Shown: positions 16,531 through 26,588, counted from the stretch's first letter. The stretch is DNA of 64,000 bases from Desulfopila sp. IMCC35006 (GCF_005116645.1 NZ_SWCM01000020.1:1-64000), one strand, 5' to 3'. Notes: generated by a model not told the origin, from the sequence alone. A program made the numbers and translations.

Positions 16531-18354
16531 ATGATAGAGATTAATAAAGATTTAGACAACGGTGAAAAATCACCATTTCTGGACGAAGTTGTCGTTGCTA
16601 ACTATTTCCCTTGTGCCAGTCGGGCGGAGGTCTTGTCCCAGATGCAAAAGGCTGTGCAAAACGGGGTTGCTCTCATGCTGCTCTCAGGAGATGAAGGCAG
16701 CGGCAAGACAATGCTGTGTCGTATGCTCGAACATGAAGCCTCGTGCCAAACTGTTTTATTCTCCCGCACCGTCGATTCATTTGAAGAGGTTGTACGGACT
16801 ATAGCCATCAGCCTGGAATTGATAAGTGAGATTGACATTGATAGCGGCGATATTGATCACTCGTTACAGCATATCATTGATTTCCTGCTGGACCAGTCGA
16901 TGGAACTGCTAATAATTTTCGATGAGGCTGAAAATATATTTCTGGCCACCCTTGAACGAATTCGGAGAATGCTCGACCGATTCAACGAGGCTGGAGTGGT
17001 GATACATATCCTTTTGTCCGGCCGAAAAACTCTGCTTGAAAATTGTGATCAGGTCTCCTTGTGCAATTTTCGAAATACCGATGAGCGTCATTTTGAGCTT
17101 ACCCCGCTTTCTGCGTCCGAATCTGTCGCGTATTTGCAGTGGTGTGCTTCGCGATTAACCGGAATAGATGTGGAAAAGGTGTTTTCCGATGCGGTGTTGC
17201 ATGACATGAGTGATCAGGCTCATGGTAATTTTCGGAAGATCAACCTCCTTGGTGCCGAGGCCGTAAAACCGCACAACAGCGATAATTCGTTTATGGTGCT
17301 TCTGGAAGGTGTCGAGGAGGGCGGCGATATCGAGGAAGAGGTCCCGCCTCGTGCCAGATACCCGCAACTGGTTGAAAAGATAACGGCATATTCTCCCTGG
17401 ATTGGCGGAGCGGTGTGTTGCCTGCTGTTGCTTTTCTTTCTGTTCAGGTCAGGGGAGCATCCGGTTGAAGTCGGCAAAGAAATACCGCAGCCGCCAAAAG
17501 TCGAGCAGGCTGAAACGGTGGCAACGAGCCAGGAAACAGTTGACAGTCTCGCTGAGAAAAAAGAAATGGCAGCCTTGGCTCCGGTAGAGGAATTGCAGCC
17601 ACCGGAAGAAGATGAATCGTCGGCATCAGCGCCGGCGATAACAGCGCCTGGACAGGATGCTGCTGTTGTTTCTCCGTCTGTTGATAAACCCCCGCAGGCG
17701 GCTGTTACCCAGGAACAACCAGTGGCTGAGCATGTTGCACCTGAGACCAACAAAACCGAAGAGGCTGTTGCAACGGCCGACAGCGAAGGTAATCCGCCTG
17801 TTGCTCCAAGAGAAGAAAAAGAGGTTGTTGGCTCGGCAGAAGACAATCCATCGCAGGAAGCGGTTACCAATGATATGAAGCCAATAGCCCGGTTGTCTGC
17901 AGGCAGCCATGTGAAGAAAAAAACGGTATTGCCGCCGACGCAAAAGCGGGGAAATGTCAAGGCTCAGCCCATAAAGAAACCCGTACCAACGGCGGTTGCA
18001 TCGAGGCCGCATTCTGCTGCTGACAGGTTGTACGACGCACGACTCACTGCCGGTACCAGATGGGGAAATACAGAAAAGAAAAAAATGTTTACCGTCCAGG
18101 TTATGGCTTTGACTTCAAAAAACGCGGAGAAAAATCTTAAAGAAATGCTGGCGCAGGTCAAATACCGCCAAGAGGCAGGGAATTTTTATATTCTTAAGAA
18201 AAAGACAGCTCCGGAAGGTCTCTTTGTATTCTACGGGGAGTATTCCAGCATTGACCGAGCCCGTCTTGCTCAGAATAGTCTGCCGCCGTTTCTTCGCGAC
18301 CACAAACCCTATACTTTGTCAATTGAAGGTGCCATCGCCAAGGTCGGTAAATAA
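16531..18354 (+). CDS. DamX-like AAA ATPase with TM segment and SPOR domain
   Basis: A 607-residue membrane protein combining an ExeA/GspA-type AAA ATPase with a periplasmic SPOR domain. Walker A is GDEGSGKT (53-60) and Walker B ELLIIFDEAEN (125-134), followed by sensor-like LLSGRK (160-164). One TM segment (289-306, GGAVCCLLLLFFLF) gives an N-in topology. A 200-residue Pro/Glu/Ala-rich periplasmic linker leads to the C-terminal SPOR domain (about 515-600, FTVQVMALTSKNAEKNLKEML). SPOR domains bind denuded septal peptidoglycan, so a role in division or envelope remodelling is likely, as for DamX. It sits upstream of the mre/mrd genes, separated by a terminator and a tRNA, and is divergent from aat. 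Confidence 0.85.
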   Translation: MIEINKDLDNGEKSPFLDEVVVANYFPCASRAEVLSQMQKAVQNGVALMLLSGDEGSGKTMLCRMLEHEASCQTVLFSRTVDSFEEVVRTIAISLELISEIDIDSGDIDHSLQHIIDFLLDQSMELLIIFDEAENIFLATLERIRRMLDRFNEAGVVIHILLSGRKTLLENCDQVSLCNFRNTDERHFELTPLSASESVAYLQWCASRLTGIDVEKVFSDAVLHDMSDQAHGNFRKINLLGAEAVKPHNSDNSFMVLLEGVEEGGDIEEEVPPRARYPQLVEKITAYSPWIGGAVCCLLLLFFLFRSGEHPVEVGKEIPQPPKVEQAETVATSQETVDSLAEKKEMAALAPVEELQPPEEDESSASAPAITAPGQDAAVVSPSVDKPPQAAVTQEQPVAEHVAPETNKTEEAVATADSEGNPPVAPREEKEVVGSAEDNPSQEAVTNDMKPIARLSAGSHVKKKTVLPPTQKRGNVKAQPIKKPVPTAVASRPHSAADRLYDARLTAGTRWGNTEKKKMFTVQVMALTSKNAEKNLKEMLAQVKYRQEAGNFYILKKKTAPEGLFVFYGEYSSIDRARLAQNSLPPFLRDHKPYTLSIEGAIAKVGK

Positions 18355-18387
18355 CGTCGGCAGCCTGCCGTCGAGCGGCAAAAAAAA

Positions 18388-18420
18388 AGGGTTGGTTCAG
18401 TTTTGCACTGTACCAACCCT
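18388..18420. terminator. Bidirectional intrinsic terminator
   Basis: Stem AGGGTTGGT (18388-18396) and ACCAACCCT (18412-18420), flanked by an A-run on the left and a T-run on the right, so it can end both the + strand SPOR-ATPase transcript and the minus-strand tRNA-Ala transcript. Confidence 0.85.
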
Positions 18421-18429
18421 TTTTCTATT

Positions 18430-18505
18430 TGGTGGAGCTAGACGGGATCGAACCGACGACCTCTTGACTGCCAGTCAAGCGCTCTCCCAGCTGAGCTATA
18501 GCCCC
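18430..18505 (-). tRNA. tRNA-Ala (anticodon GGC)
   Basis: Cloverleaf of 76 nt including an encoded CCA. The acceptor is GGGGCTA/TAGCTCC with discriminator A. The anticodon stem CTTGA/TCAAG encloses the loop CTGGCAG, giving anticodon GGC for GCC codons. The T loop GGTTCGATCCC is normal. Confidence 0.97.
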
Positions 18506-18544
18506 TTACGTTTGCTGAATTAACTTAACCGTAAAGTTGCACCA

Positions 18545-18573
18545 TCATTAACAGGGATTGTTTTTCGTGTCAA
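18545..18573 (-). promoter_or_regulatory. Promoter of tRNA-Ala
   Basis: On the minus strand, -35 TTGACA (18568-18573), a 17-bp spacer and -10 TAATGA (18545-18550). The tRNA 5' end lies about 40 bp downstream. Confidence 0.6.
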
Positions 18574-18725
18574 TAAAAAATAGTACATTCTTTTGATTGT
18601 TATGCCATTTCCATTGCTAATGGAAATGAGGTTTGTTATGCTTTCATGTTTCGTGAGATGTACTGTTATGGCTGTCCCTTTACGTTACTCTGACAAGCCC
18701 CGCTCTTCAAGCCAGCGGCTGCTGA

Positions 18726-19811
<1,086 letters not shown>

Positions 19812-19892
19812 TCTCTGCTTCCGGCAATGTATTTCTTTGTGCCGGTTGTAGCTTGCCGGTACTCCATGTGGTGCTCTAACCTGTTGTGATCT

Positions 19893-20771
19893 GTGCGAAA
19901 AAAAACGAAAGCCATACAGGGACGATCTATCTATGGAACCATTCGAATCTTGATTCTGGTGGTGATATTAGGTATCGTTGGTCTGTTGCTGCTGGCCTCA
20001 ATGCTTGGTGGACGGTTTGGTACGCCGCATCAACTTACCCTGGATTTTATTGGCCCCATGCAGAGCGCAGTGACGCGTTCGCTGTCCGGGATTGTGAGCC
20101 TGAAAGACGATTATATCGCTCTGTGGAACGTTAGGGCAGAGAATAAAAGACTTCAGGCGCTTGTCGATAAATATCTGAAAGAACTAGGTGAATATCGAGA
20201 AGGATACAGTACCAATTTGCACCTCGAAGAGCTGCTGGCCTTTAAAGACAAACTGAGTTTTCAACCATTGGCAGCCCGGGTTGTCGGCAAGGAACCGGCG
20301 TACTGGTATCAGACCATTGTTGTTGATCGCGGTCGGAAAGATGATGTCATGGAGGGGATGATTGTGCTTGCTCCCAGTGGCGTTGTCGGGCAGATCATTC
20401 ATACGGCGGATCATTACTCGAAAGTTTTGCTTGCCAATGCTCCAAGCAGCGCTATTGACGCGATGATTCAGAAGAACCGGACTCGGGGAATTTTGAAAGG
20501 AGCTGGTGAGCATGGTTATGTGCTCGAATATGTCTTGAAAAATGCCGATGTTGAGGAAGGCGATTATATTGTTACCGCTGGTATCGGTGGAGTTTTTCCT
20601 GCCGGAATACCCCTTGGCAGGGTGTCGAAGATACATCAAAAGAAGAGGGGGATGTTCCAGGAAATCGAAGTGCAGCCGAGTGTCGATTTCCAGAAATTGG
20701 AATTTGTATTTATTGATCCGACAGATCGGAGAAAAATACTCGATTCAGCGAACCTTTCACCAGGGAGGTAG
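19893..20771 (+). CDS. mreC: Rod-shape-determining protein MreC
   Basis: Bitopic inner-membrane scaffold that bridges MreB to the periplasmic peptidoglycan synthases. It has 292 residues with a GTG start. A short basic cytosolic part precedes one TM helix (about 17-40, ILILVVILGIVGLLLLASM). A coiled coil follows around 80-110 (AENKRLQALVDKYLKELGEY), then the paired beta-barrel domains with the family motifs ARVVGKEPAYWYQTIVVDRG and VAPSGVVGQI-type strands. It is 81 bp after mreB and 9 bp before mreD. Confidence 0.96.
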   Translation: MRKKTKAIQGRSIYGTIRILILVVILGIVGLLLLASMLGGRFGTPHQLTLDFIGPMQSAVTRSLSGIVSLKDDYIALWNVRAENKRLQALVDKYLKELGEYREGYSTNLHLEELLAFKDKLSFQPLAARVVGKEPAYWYQTIVVDRGRKDDVMEGMIVLAPSGVVGQIIHTADHYSKVLLANAPSSAIDAMIQKNRTRGILKGAGEHGYVLEYVLKNADVEEGDYIVTAGIGGVFPAGIPLGRVSKIHQKKRGMFQEIEVQPSVDFQKLEFVFIDPTDRRKILDSANLSPGR

Positions 20772-20780
20772 AAGCGGGTA

Positions 20781-21311
20781 ATGTTGTTTCTTTCATTCTG
20801 GCTGCTCGGGATTGTCTTGATTGTTCTTCAGACAACTTTGATGCAGTCACTGCCTCTGTGGCTTGGTCGGCCGGATTTTCTTTTTATTCTCGTAACCTTC
20901 ATTGCTTATCGTTTTGCCTGGGTACCCGGTATTGTCCTGGTTTTTACCCTGGGATGGGTTATGGATGTCCTCGTGGGATTGTATCTTGGTTTTTATCCTC
21001 TGATGTGCCTATTTACTTTTGCTGCACTGAAATTCCTCACCAACAAAAGCCCCATAAAGGAGTCGACTTACCAGATTCCCCTTGTTGGCCTGAGTTATTT
21101 TCTGGTACAGATAATACTCTATTGTGTGTATTCCCTTGCTCTGCCCGAAGAGTTGCCGGAATGGTCGTGGGGGATTACACTGCAGAGAACTGCCCTGCAG
21201 GTGGCGGCGGCAATTCCCCTTATTCTCCTATGCAGCAGTCTGTATGATTTTCTGCTGAAACATCGGTTGCGTACTAAACCTGCCCGTCGTCGCCCTCGAA
21301 AACCGATGTGA
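20781..21311 (+). CDS. mreD: Rod-shape-determining protein MreD
   Basis: Polytopic inner-membrane subunit of the elongasome. The 176 residues contain five or six hydrophobic helices (FLSFWLLGIVLIVLQTTL, FLFILVTFIAYRFAW, GIVLVFTLGWVMDVLVG, and others) and end in a strongly basic cytosolic tail (KHRLRTKPARRRPRKPM). It lies between mreC and mrdA in the same transcription unit; the next start is 13 bp away. Confidence 0.92.
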   Translation: MLFLSFWLLGIVLIVLQTTLMQSLPLWLGRPDFLFILVTFIAYRFAWVPGIVLVFTLGWVMDVLVGLYLGFYPLMCLFTFAALKFLTNKSPIKESTYQIPLVGLSYFLVQIILYCVYSLALPEELPEWSWGITLQRTALQVAAAIPLILLCSSLYDFLLKHRLRTKPARRRPRKPM

Positions 21312-21324
21312 TCGGAAAAGTAGA

Positions 21325-23238
21325 ATGAAGCTTAAATTTTCATTAAAAGATGTTGCCGATATTGCAGAGCATGATGAAGGTGCGCTTGATCTGTTAAAAA
21401 AACGATTGCTGGCAGCTTCCGCCGTGGTGCTTTTTTTCCTGATCGTCATTGTCCTGCGCCTGTGGATCCTGCAGATCAATGATGGTGAGGAATACGAGAA
21501 ACGGGCCTATGGCAACAGAGTCCGGATTCGTCAGGTAGCACCGCCCAGAGGTCATATCCTTGACCGAAATGGCAAGGAGATTGTCACCAACCGTCCGTCA
21601 TTCAATGTTGCGCTGATCCAGGAAGATTCCCATGATCTGAGTAATGTCCTGAAACGGCTTGCACCTGTCCTTGACATGGGTGTTTCTGAGCTGTGGGAGA
21701 AAATCCGGGAGGCATCCGATACTCCAAAATATGTGCCGGTCATGCTCAAAGAGGATATCGACTGGCAGACTCTTGCCTACCTGGAGAATCATAACCACGA
21801 GTTTTCCGGGATCCGAACGGAAGTGCAGCCTGTTCGGGTCTACCATTATGAAGACCTGGCGGCAAATATCATTGGCTATCTCGGATCAATTTCCAAAAAA
21901 GAGCTGGAGTCAGCCGACCGTGACATCTATACCGGTGGAGACATCATCGGTAAGAAAGGTCTGGAAAAAGAGCGGGAGGAGGATCTTCGAGGCGAGAAAG
22001 GATTCAGTTACTCAGAAGTCGACGCAAGAGGCTTTGAACAGCAGTTGCTGAAGGCGGTCGAACCGCTGCCAGGCAGAGAGATCCGGTTAACCCTCGATGT
22101 CGATCTGCAACAGATAGCCGAAAGCTATATGATGGCCGGTGAAAAGTCCGGGGCCGTAGTTGTCATGGAGGTAAAGACGGGCCGATTACTGGCCGCTGTT
22201 TCCGAGCCCACGATTCATATCAACGATTTTGTCGGCGGGATTTCGGTCAAAAAATGGCAGGAATTACTGGATAACCCCAAACATCCCCTGATCAACAAAG
22301 TTGTCCAGGCCACATACCCGCCGGGGTCCACCTACAAAATGGTGGCGGCGCTGGCAGGCCTGGCAACTGGAGTGATAGATGAAAATACGGTCTTTTACTG
22401 TCCGGGGCACTACTCGTTTGGCAACAGAATATATCGTTGCTGGAGACATTCAGGACACGGGCCGGTAAATCTTATCAAGGCCCTCAGCGAGTCCTGTGAC
22501 GTGTACTTTTATCAGGTCGGCCAGAGAGTGGGTGTCGACAGGCTGGCGGAATATGCCAATAAGCTCGGGTTAGGATTGAAGACCGGGGTTGAAATGGAAT
22601 ATGAAAAGGCCGGCCTTACCCCGACAAGAGCATGGAAGGAACGATATCGTAAGGCCAAGTGGCAGGATGGAGAGACGCTTTCCGTTGTTATTGGCCAGGG
22701 TTTTAACCTTGTTACTCCTCTGCAGTTGTGTGTTATGACGGCTACACTGGCGAATGGGGGAAAATTATACCGGCCCCAGCTGGTCGAACAGGTTACGGAT
22801 CCGGAGGGGAAGGTCGTTGAAAACTTTTCACCGGAACTGGTGAATGAAATTACCGGATTCGACCGGTATTTCAAATTGATCCGAAAAGGAATGGAGGGGG
22901 TGGTTCAGGGAAAACACGGTACCGCTCGCTCGGTTGCCATCGACGGGCTGACGATTGCCGGTAAAACCGGGACTGCTCAGGTGGTCAGGTTAGCTCAATA
23001 CCGCAACCTTAAAGAAGAAGATATTCCCTATAAATATCGGGATCATGCCTGGTTTACCTGCTATGCTCCGGCGGAAGACCCGGAAATCGCTGTGACCGTA
23101 CTGGTTGAACACGGCTTGCACGGTGGGTCGGGGGCCGGGCCGATAGCCAGGGCTGTTTTGAACCAGTATTTCAGCGGCAGGCTGAACCAGACGGGACAGA
23201 AGCAAGGCGCAACAGAAGTGCCTTCTGCAGATGAATAG
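21325..23238 (+). CDS. mrdA: Penicillin-binding protein 2 (elongasome transpeptidase)
   Basis: Class B PBP that cross-links lateral-wall peptidoglycan. The 637-residue protein has an N-terminal cytosolic part, one TM helix (about 34-50, SAVVLFFLIVIVLRLW), the pedestal domain with RGHILDRNGKEIVTNRPSF, and the transpeptidase domain. Active-site motifs are SxxK as PGSTYKMVAAL (near 335), SxN-type SESCDVYFYQ (near 390) and KTGT as AGKTGTAQVV (near 545). It follows mreD closely and precedes rodA by 16 bp, the usual order for this operon. Confidence 0.97.
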   Translation: MKLKFSLKDVADIAEHDEGALDLLKKRLLAASAVVLFFLIVIVLRLWILQINDGEEYEKRAYGNRVRIRQVAPPRGHILDRNGKEIVTNRPSFNVALIQEDSHDLSNVLKRLAPVLDMGVSELWEKIREASDTPKYVPVMLKEDIDWQTLAYLENHNHEFSGIRTEVQPVRVYHYEDLAANIIGYLGSISKKELESADRDIYTGGDIIGKKGLEKEREEDLRGEKGFSYSEVDARGFEQQLLKAVEPLPGREIRLTLDVDLQQIAESYMMAGEKSGAVVVMEVKTGRLLAAVSEPTIHINDFVGGISVKKWQELLDNPKHPLINKVVQATYPPGSTYKMVAALAGLATGVIDENTVFYCPGHYSFGNRIYRCWRHSGHGPVNLIKALSESCDVYFYQVGQRVGVDRLAEYANKLGLGLKTGVEMEYEKAGLTPTRAWKERYRKAKWQDGETLSVVIGQGFNLVTPLQLCVMTATLANGGKLYRPQLVEQVTDPEGKVVENFSPELVNEITGFDRYFKLIRKGMEGVVQGKHGTARSVAIDGLTIAGKTGTAQVVRLAQYRNLKEEDIPYKYRDHAWFTCYAPAEDPEIAVTVLVEHGLHGGSGAGPIARAVLNQYFSGRLNQTGQKQGATEVPSADE

Positions 23239-23254
23239 GTATACGGTGTAGGCC

Positions 23255-24379
23255 ATGTTTCGTATAGATCGACGATTGTTTGAACATTTTGATATGGTGC
23301 TGATGCTGCTCATCTTCCTGATTTGCACGATGGCTTTTTTCAACCTTTACAGCGCCTCGTTCCCACCTAAAGGGTATGGCATGCCCCCGTATATCAGGCA
23401 GGGGTACTTTTTCCTCATGGGCTTTGCCGCGTTTGTCTTTATTGTCAGTTTCGATTACCAGGAACTGCATTCGTGGAATTATCCCTTCTACGTCTTAACT
23501 ATTCTTCTTCTGCTGTTCGCCTTTGTCGCCGGGCATGAAGCCGGCGGAGCCCAACGCTGGATTAACCTCGGGTTTTTCAAACTGCAGCCGTCGGAACCGG
23601 CCAAACTCATGCTGGTTGTCACACTTGCCAGCTATTATTCAAGAAAGGAAATTAACGACGGATATGCAATCAAAGATCTGGTTATGCCAATCGTGCTGAC
23701 CGGCATCCCTTTTGTGCTTATTTTGCTTGAGCCCGATTTGGGCACGGCCCTGATGCTCGGCATTATTTTTGTCTCGATGACGGTGTTCGTCAAACTCAGG
23801 ATGTCTACCTACCTCATCATGGGGAGTCTCGGGATTGGGGCGATATTATTTGCCTGGGAAAGCCTTTTGAAACCCTATCAGAAGCAACGCATAGCAACCT
23901 TTCTTAATCCCGAGCAAGATCCGATGGGGCATGGCTATCAGGTATTGCAGTCGAAAATCGCCGTCGGCAGCGGAGGACGATTCGGCAAGGGCTATATGGA
24001 GGGGACGCAGGGGCACCTGCATTTTCTCCCGGAACGGCACACCGATTTTGCCTTCTCGGTATGGGGGGAAGAATGGGGATTTGCCGGAAGTGTGATTTTT
24101 ATCGGAATTTATTTCCTGCTTTTGCTTTGGGGCTTGTATGTCGCAATGTATGCAAAAGATCGATTTGGTGTGCTGCTCGCCTACGGGGTGGTTATGCTCA
24201 TTTTCTGGCAGGCTGTCATCAACCTGTTCATGGTCATGGGCTTCCTGCCGGTCGTCGGTATACCTCTGCCGCTTGTCTCCTATGGCGGTTCTTCTCTTCT
24301 GACCACCATGCTTGGGCTGGGGCTGCTGATGAATGTCCGCATGCGCCGGTTTCCAAACTCCATGGGCAGGGGGGAATAG
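23255..24379 (+). CDS. rodA: Peptidoglycan glycosyltransferase RodA (SEDS family)
   Basis: Integral-membrane glycan polymerase of the elongasome and partner of the PBP2 just upstream. The 374 residues form about ten TM helices. SEDS signatures are GGAQRWINLGFFKLQPSEPAKL, LLEPDLGTALMLG with the catalytic-site aspartate, DFAFSVWGEEWGF and the C-terminal GIPLPLVSYGGSSLLTTM. It is the last gene of the operon; hemH on the opposite strand ends 4 bp later. Confidence 0.97.
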   Translation: MFRIDRRLFEHFDMVLMLLIFLICTMAFFNLYSASFPPKGYGMPPYIRQGYFFLMGFAAFVFIVSFDYQELHSWNYPFYVLTILLLLFAFVAGHEAGGAQRWINLGFFKLQPSEPAKLMLVVTLASYYSRKEINDGYAIKDLVMPIVLTGIPFVLILLEPDLGTALMLGIIFVSMTVFVKLRMSTYLIMGSLGIGAILFAWESLLKPYQKQRIATFLNPEQDPMGHGYQVLQSKIAVGSGGRFGKGYMEGTQGHLHFLPERHTDFAFSVWGEEWGFAGSVIFIGIYFLLLLWGLYVAMYAKDRFGVLLAYGVVMLIFWQAVINLFMVMGFLPVVGIPLPLVSYGGSSLLTTMLGLGLLMNVRMRRFPNSMGRGE

Positions 24380-24383
24380 GCAG

Positions 24384-25337
24384 TCAGCTTTTTTTCTGCA
24401 GAACTAAAGACTTAAGTCCTTGAATAAAGCGTGGATTGGTATTGAGCGAGGGACTCGATTTAAGGCACATCCCCAGCTTGGCTGCCTGTTCGCGATACAG
24501 CATGTTTATTTCGTACAGGGTCTCAACGTGATCTGAAACAAAGCTTATTGGTACCATCAAGATATTTTTACACCCCTCCTCTGCAAGAGATTGCAGCATT
24601 TCCGGGGTTGAAGGGGAGAGCCACTCAACCGGACCGCTCCGGCTCTGATAACAGAGTCTGCCGCTTTGCCCGGTGATTATTTCCACTGCCTTGATGGTCT
24701 GCTTGATATGCTCTACATAGGGATCGCCATCCCGGATAAAAGAGACGGGGAGGCTGTGAGCGCTGTAGACGATGTGCACGGGCTGAGACGCAAAGGATGG
24801 CAATTCCTTCATAATGTTGTCTGCCAGCGCGGTAATATAGTCGCTCTGGGTGGGCCAGGAAGAGATACAGGTGAAAGGCATATCCGGGGCAAGCCGCTGC
24901 AGGCTCTGCTGCAACTGCGACAGCGATGAGCCGGTGGTGGCTTTTGAATAGTGGGGGTACAAAGTGAGAGCGGTAAGATGCGCAACTCCTGCGGCCAGCA
25001 ACTCCTGTATTGCCTGGTCGGCAAACGGCGGCCAGTACCGCATGGCGACGGTCACTATATAGTCGCCATCCTCACAAAGAACATTCTGCAGGGCTTTTGC
25101 CTGACGAAAACTGATATCTTTGAGCGGAGAACCTCCGCCTATCTTGGCATAGATAGCCCGGCTTTTCGGTGCTCTTCGCCTCGCTATTATCCAGGCAAGA
25201 AATTTTTGCATAAAAGCGGGACCCAGCTGGATGATGTCCCGATCGGCAAAGAGGTTGAAGAGAAAGGGGCGGACGTTGTCCAGGGTGTCCGGACCGCCCA
25301 TATTGAGAAGGATGACTCCGTTTTTGCCGTTGCGCAA
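24384..25337 (-). CDS. hemH: Ferrochelatase
   Basis: Inserts Fe2+ into protoporphyrin IX (or, in some deltaproteobacteria, may act on a related late porphyrin). It has 317 residues. Signatures are GVILLNMGGPDTLDNVRPFLFNLF at the N-terminus, GVAHLTALTLYPHYSKATTGSS, VYSAHSLPVSFIRDGDPY with the metal-site histidine, and CKNILMVPISFVSDHVETLYEI with the catalytic glutamate region. It is divergent from the HPF-like gene and convergent with rodA. Many sulfate reducers make heme through siroheme, so a ferrochelatase here suggests a protoporphyrin branch as well; this is inference. Confidence 0.95.
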   Translation of the reverse strand: MRNGKNGVILLNMGGPDTLDNVRPFLFNLFADRDIIQLGPAFMQKFLAWIIARRRAPKSRAIYAKIGGGSPLKDISFRQAKALQNVLCEDGDYIVTVAMRYWPPFADQAIQELLAAGVAHLTALTLYPHYSKATTGSSLSQLQQSLQRLAPDMPFTCISSWPTQSDYITALADNIMKELPSFASQPVHIVYSAHSLPVSFIRDGDPYVEHIKQTIKAVEIITGQSGRLCYQSRSGPVEWLSPSTPEMLQSLAEEGCKNILMVPISFVSDHVETLYEINMLYREQAAKLGMCLKSSPSLNTNPRFIQGLKSLVLQKKS

Positions 25338-25662
25338 TGTGCCACTCCTTGAGTATCAACAGGTTTTCTGGTGAGGTTGAAAAGCACATAATTATACAGA
25401 GAAAATTTATGAATAGCCACGTTTGTCGCTATTTTTTCAGGTAAAAAGTTAGAACTGCCTGAATTGCACCGATAAAATACGGTGCGGACTTGATTCTCGG
25501 GAAGAGGGAAATATAATAGCAACAAGAGCAGACCGTCTTCGACCAGGATTTTTGAGATGTACCCTCTGTCTGGTTCGTCGATGGATTGCAGGGGATGCAT
25601 CGGACGATGCAAGAGTAAAACGGCGGCAAGACTGCCGTTTGAAACAGAGCTGGAGGAACTAT
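25338..25662. other. Divergent intergenic region hemH / HPF-CSD gene
   Basis: 325 bp with no convincing separate gene. Just before the HPF ribosome-binding site a hairpin AAACGGC (25618-25624) and GCCGTTT (25634-25640) could affect translation initiation. An upstream in-frame extension to 25552 exists but lacks family resemblance. Confidence 0.4.
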
Positions 25663-26196
25663 ATGGAACTGAAGATCGAAGCCAGAAATGTTGAGTTACG
25701 TAAAGGTTGGCAGACGAAGATCGAAGAGGAACAGGAAAAACTCATTCGGTTCTATCCAAATTTTGTTTTGCATTTACGTGTCAGCATTGAAGCCACGACC
25801 CATTACAAAGAAGGTGGGTTTGAGATCAAACTGGTTGCGACGGTACCCAATGATACGGTTGTTGTCACCAGGAACGCAGAGACTGTACGTGCGGCGCTCA
25901 CTGAGTCCTTTGACGTGTTGACCTTACAGCTCAAAGAGATCCAGAGGAAAAAAAGAAAAAGTCATAAGCAGCCCGGTCAGGCGGTATCGACCGACAGTCT
26001 TGGTATCATCAGAAAGCTTTCTCCACATGAATCCTATGGGTTTATAACCTCATCGGATAAAAGAGATATTTATTTTCATGAAAACGCTCTGAAAGACTTG
26101 AACATGGACGACCTTACCGAAGGAGACAGCGTTTCCTTCGGGGAGACTGTCGGTGATAAGGGTCCTCAGGCTTCCTGGGTGAGAGCGCCAAGGTAA
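25663..26196 (+). CDS. Ribosome hibernation factor-like domain fused to a cold-shock domain
   Basis: A 177-residue protein. Residues 1-95 show the HPF/RaiA beta-alpha pattern (MELKIEARNVEL, then a helix with EEEQEKLIRFYPNF, and strand YKEGGFEIKLVATV), which binds the 30S A/P site. After a basic linker (KEIQRKKRKSHKQ), residues 112-175 form a cold-shock OB fold with RNP-like motifs YGFITSSDKRDIYFHENAL. I chose the ATG at 25663 because GGAGG lies 6-8 nt upstream and the family starts there. The gene ends in its own terminator. Ribosome dimerisation or protection in stationary phase or cold is inferred from the domains. Confidence 0.85.
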   Translation: MELKIEARNVELRKGWQTKIEEEQEKLIRFYPNFVLHLRVSIEATTHYKEGGFEIKLVATVPNDTVVVTRNAETVRAALTESFDVLTLQLKEIQRKKRKSHKQPGQAVSTDSLGIIRKLSPHESYGFITSSDKRDIYFHENALKDLNMDDLTEGDSVSFGETVGDKGPQASWVRAPR

Positions 26197-26221
26197 GCCA
26201 GTAAAAGAGAAAAAACCATAG

Positions 26222-26255
26222 GCCTCGGGCATGCCATGTCCCGGGGCTTTTTTTT
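26222..26255 (+). terminator. Terminator of the HPF-CSD gene
   Basis: Stem GCCTCGGG (26222-26229) and CCCGGGGC (26240-26247) with one wobble pair, followed by eight T residues. Confidence 0.85.
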
Positions 26256-26295
26256 GTCTTTTTCGGCCCGTGCCCAGGAAACCCGATTCTTCAAT

Positions 26296-26465
26296 GTGAT
26301 TACCACTAATCCTCATCTGTATGGGGATATGAGGTGCCCTTTGCACGGGTGTTCCGCAGCCTGGATGGCTGCGGTCAAGCCCCCAGGGATGGGTTTATGG
26401 CGTCCCGTGATAAGGGTACCTCATATCCCTCTGAACCTTCTAAGCTGAACTTTAGTGGTAATCAC
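26296..26465. mobile_element. MITE-like element with 14-bp TIRs and 10-bp target duplication
   Basis: Terminal inverted repeats GTGATTACCACTAA (26296-26309) and TTAGTGGTAATCAC (26452-26465) bound a 170-bp element. It is flanked by identical 10-bp copies ATTCTTCAAT (26286-26295 and 26466-26475). Inside, GGGATATGAGGTGCCC and GGGTACCTCATATCCC pair with a single mismatch, and CCGCAGCC/GGCTGCGG forms a further perfect hairpin, so the transcript would fold into a branched structure. There is no transposase frame, so it is non-autonomous. The parent family is not recognised. Confidence 0.75.
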
Positions 26466-26588
26466 ATTCTTCAATGCAAAAGCATGAAAACCAGCTATAG
26501 TCCTCCCATTATATATTACCGAGGCCGGCCTGTTCTCTGGCCTGATCTTGTGCTGAATGATTTTCAAATATAAATGGAGTTACAGGCA

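Noticed and set aside
17220-17960. 246-codon minus-strand frame opposite the SPOR-ATPase linker
   Set aside because: Its Ser/Thr/Gly richness mirrors the Pro/Glu/Ala-rich linker on the real coding strand.
25552-25662. N-terminal extension of the HPF-CSD protein (MRCTLCL...)
   Set aside because: The extension does not resemble the family, and a good ribosome-binding site stands before the internal ATG at 25663.
26310-26451. Interior of the MITE as a riboswitch or attC site
   Set aside because: The flanking direct repeats and terminal inverted repeats explain it as a transposed element. No attC core sites (GTTRRRY) are visible.
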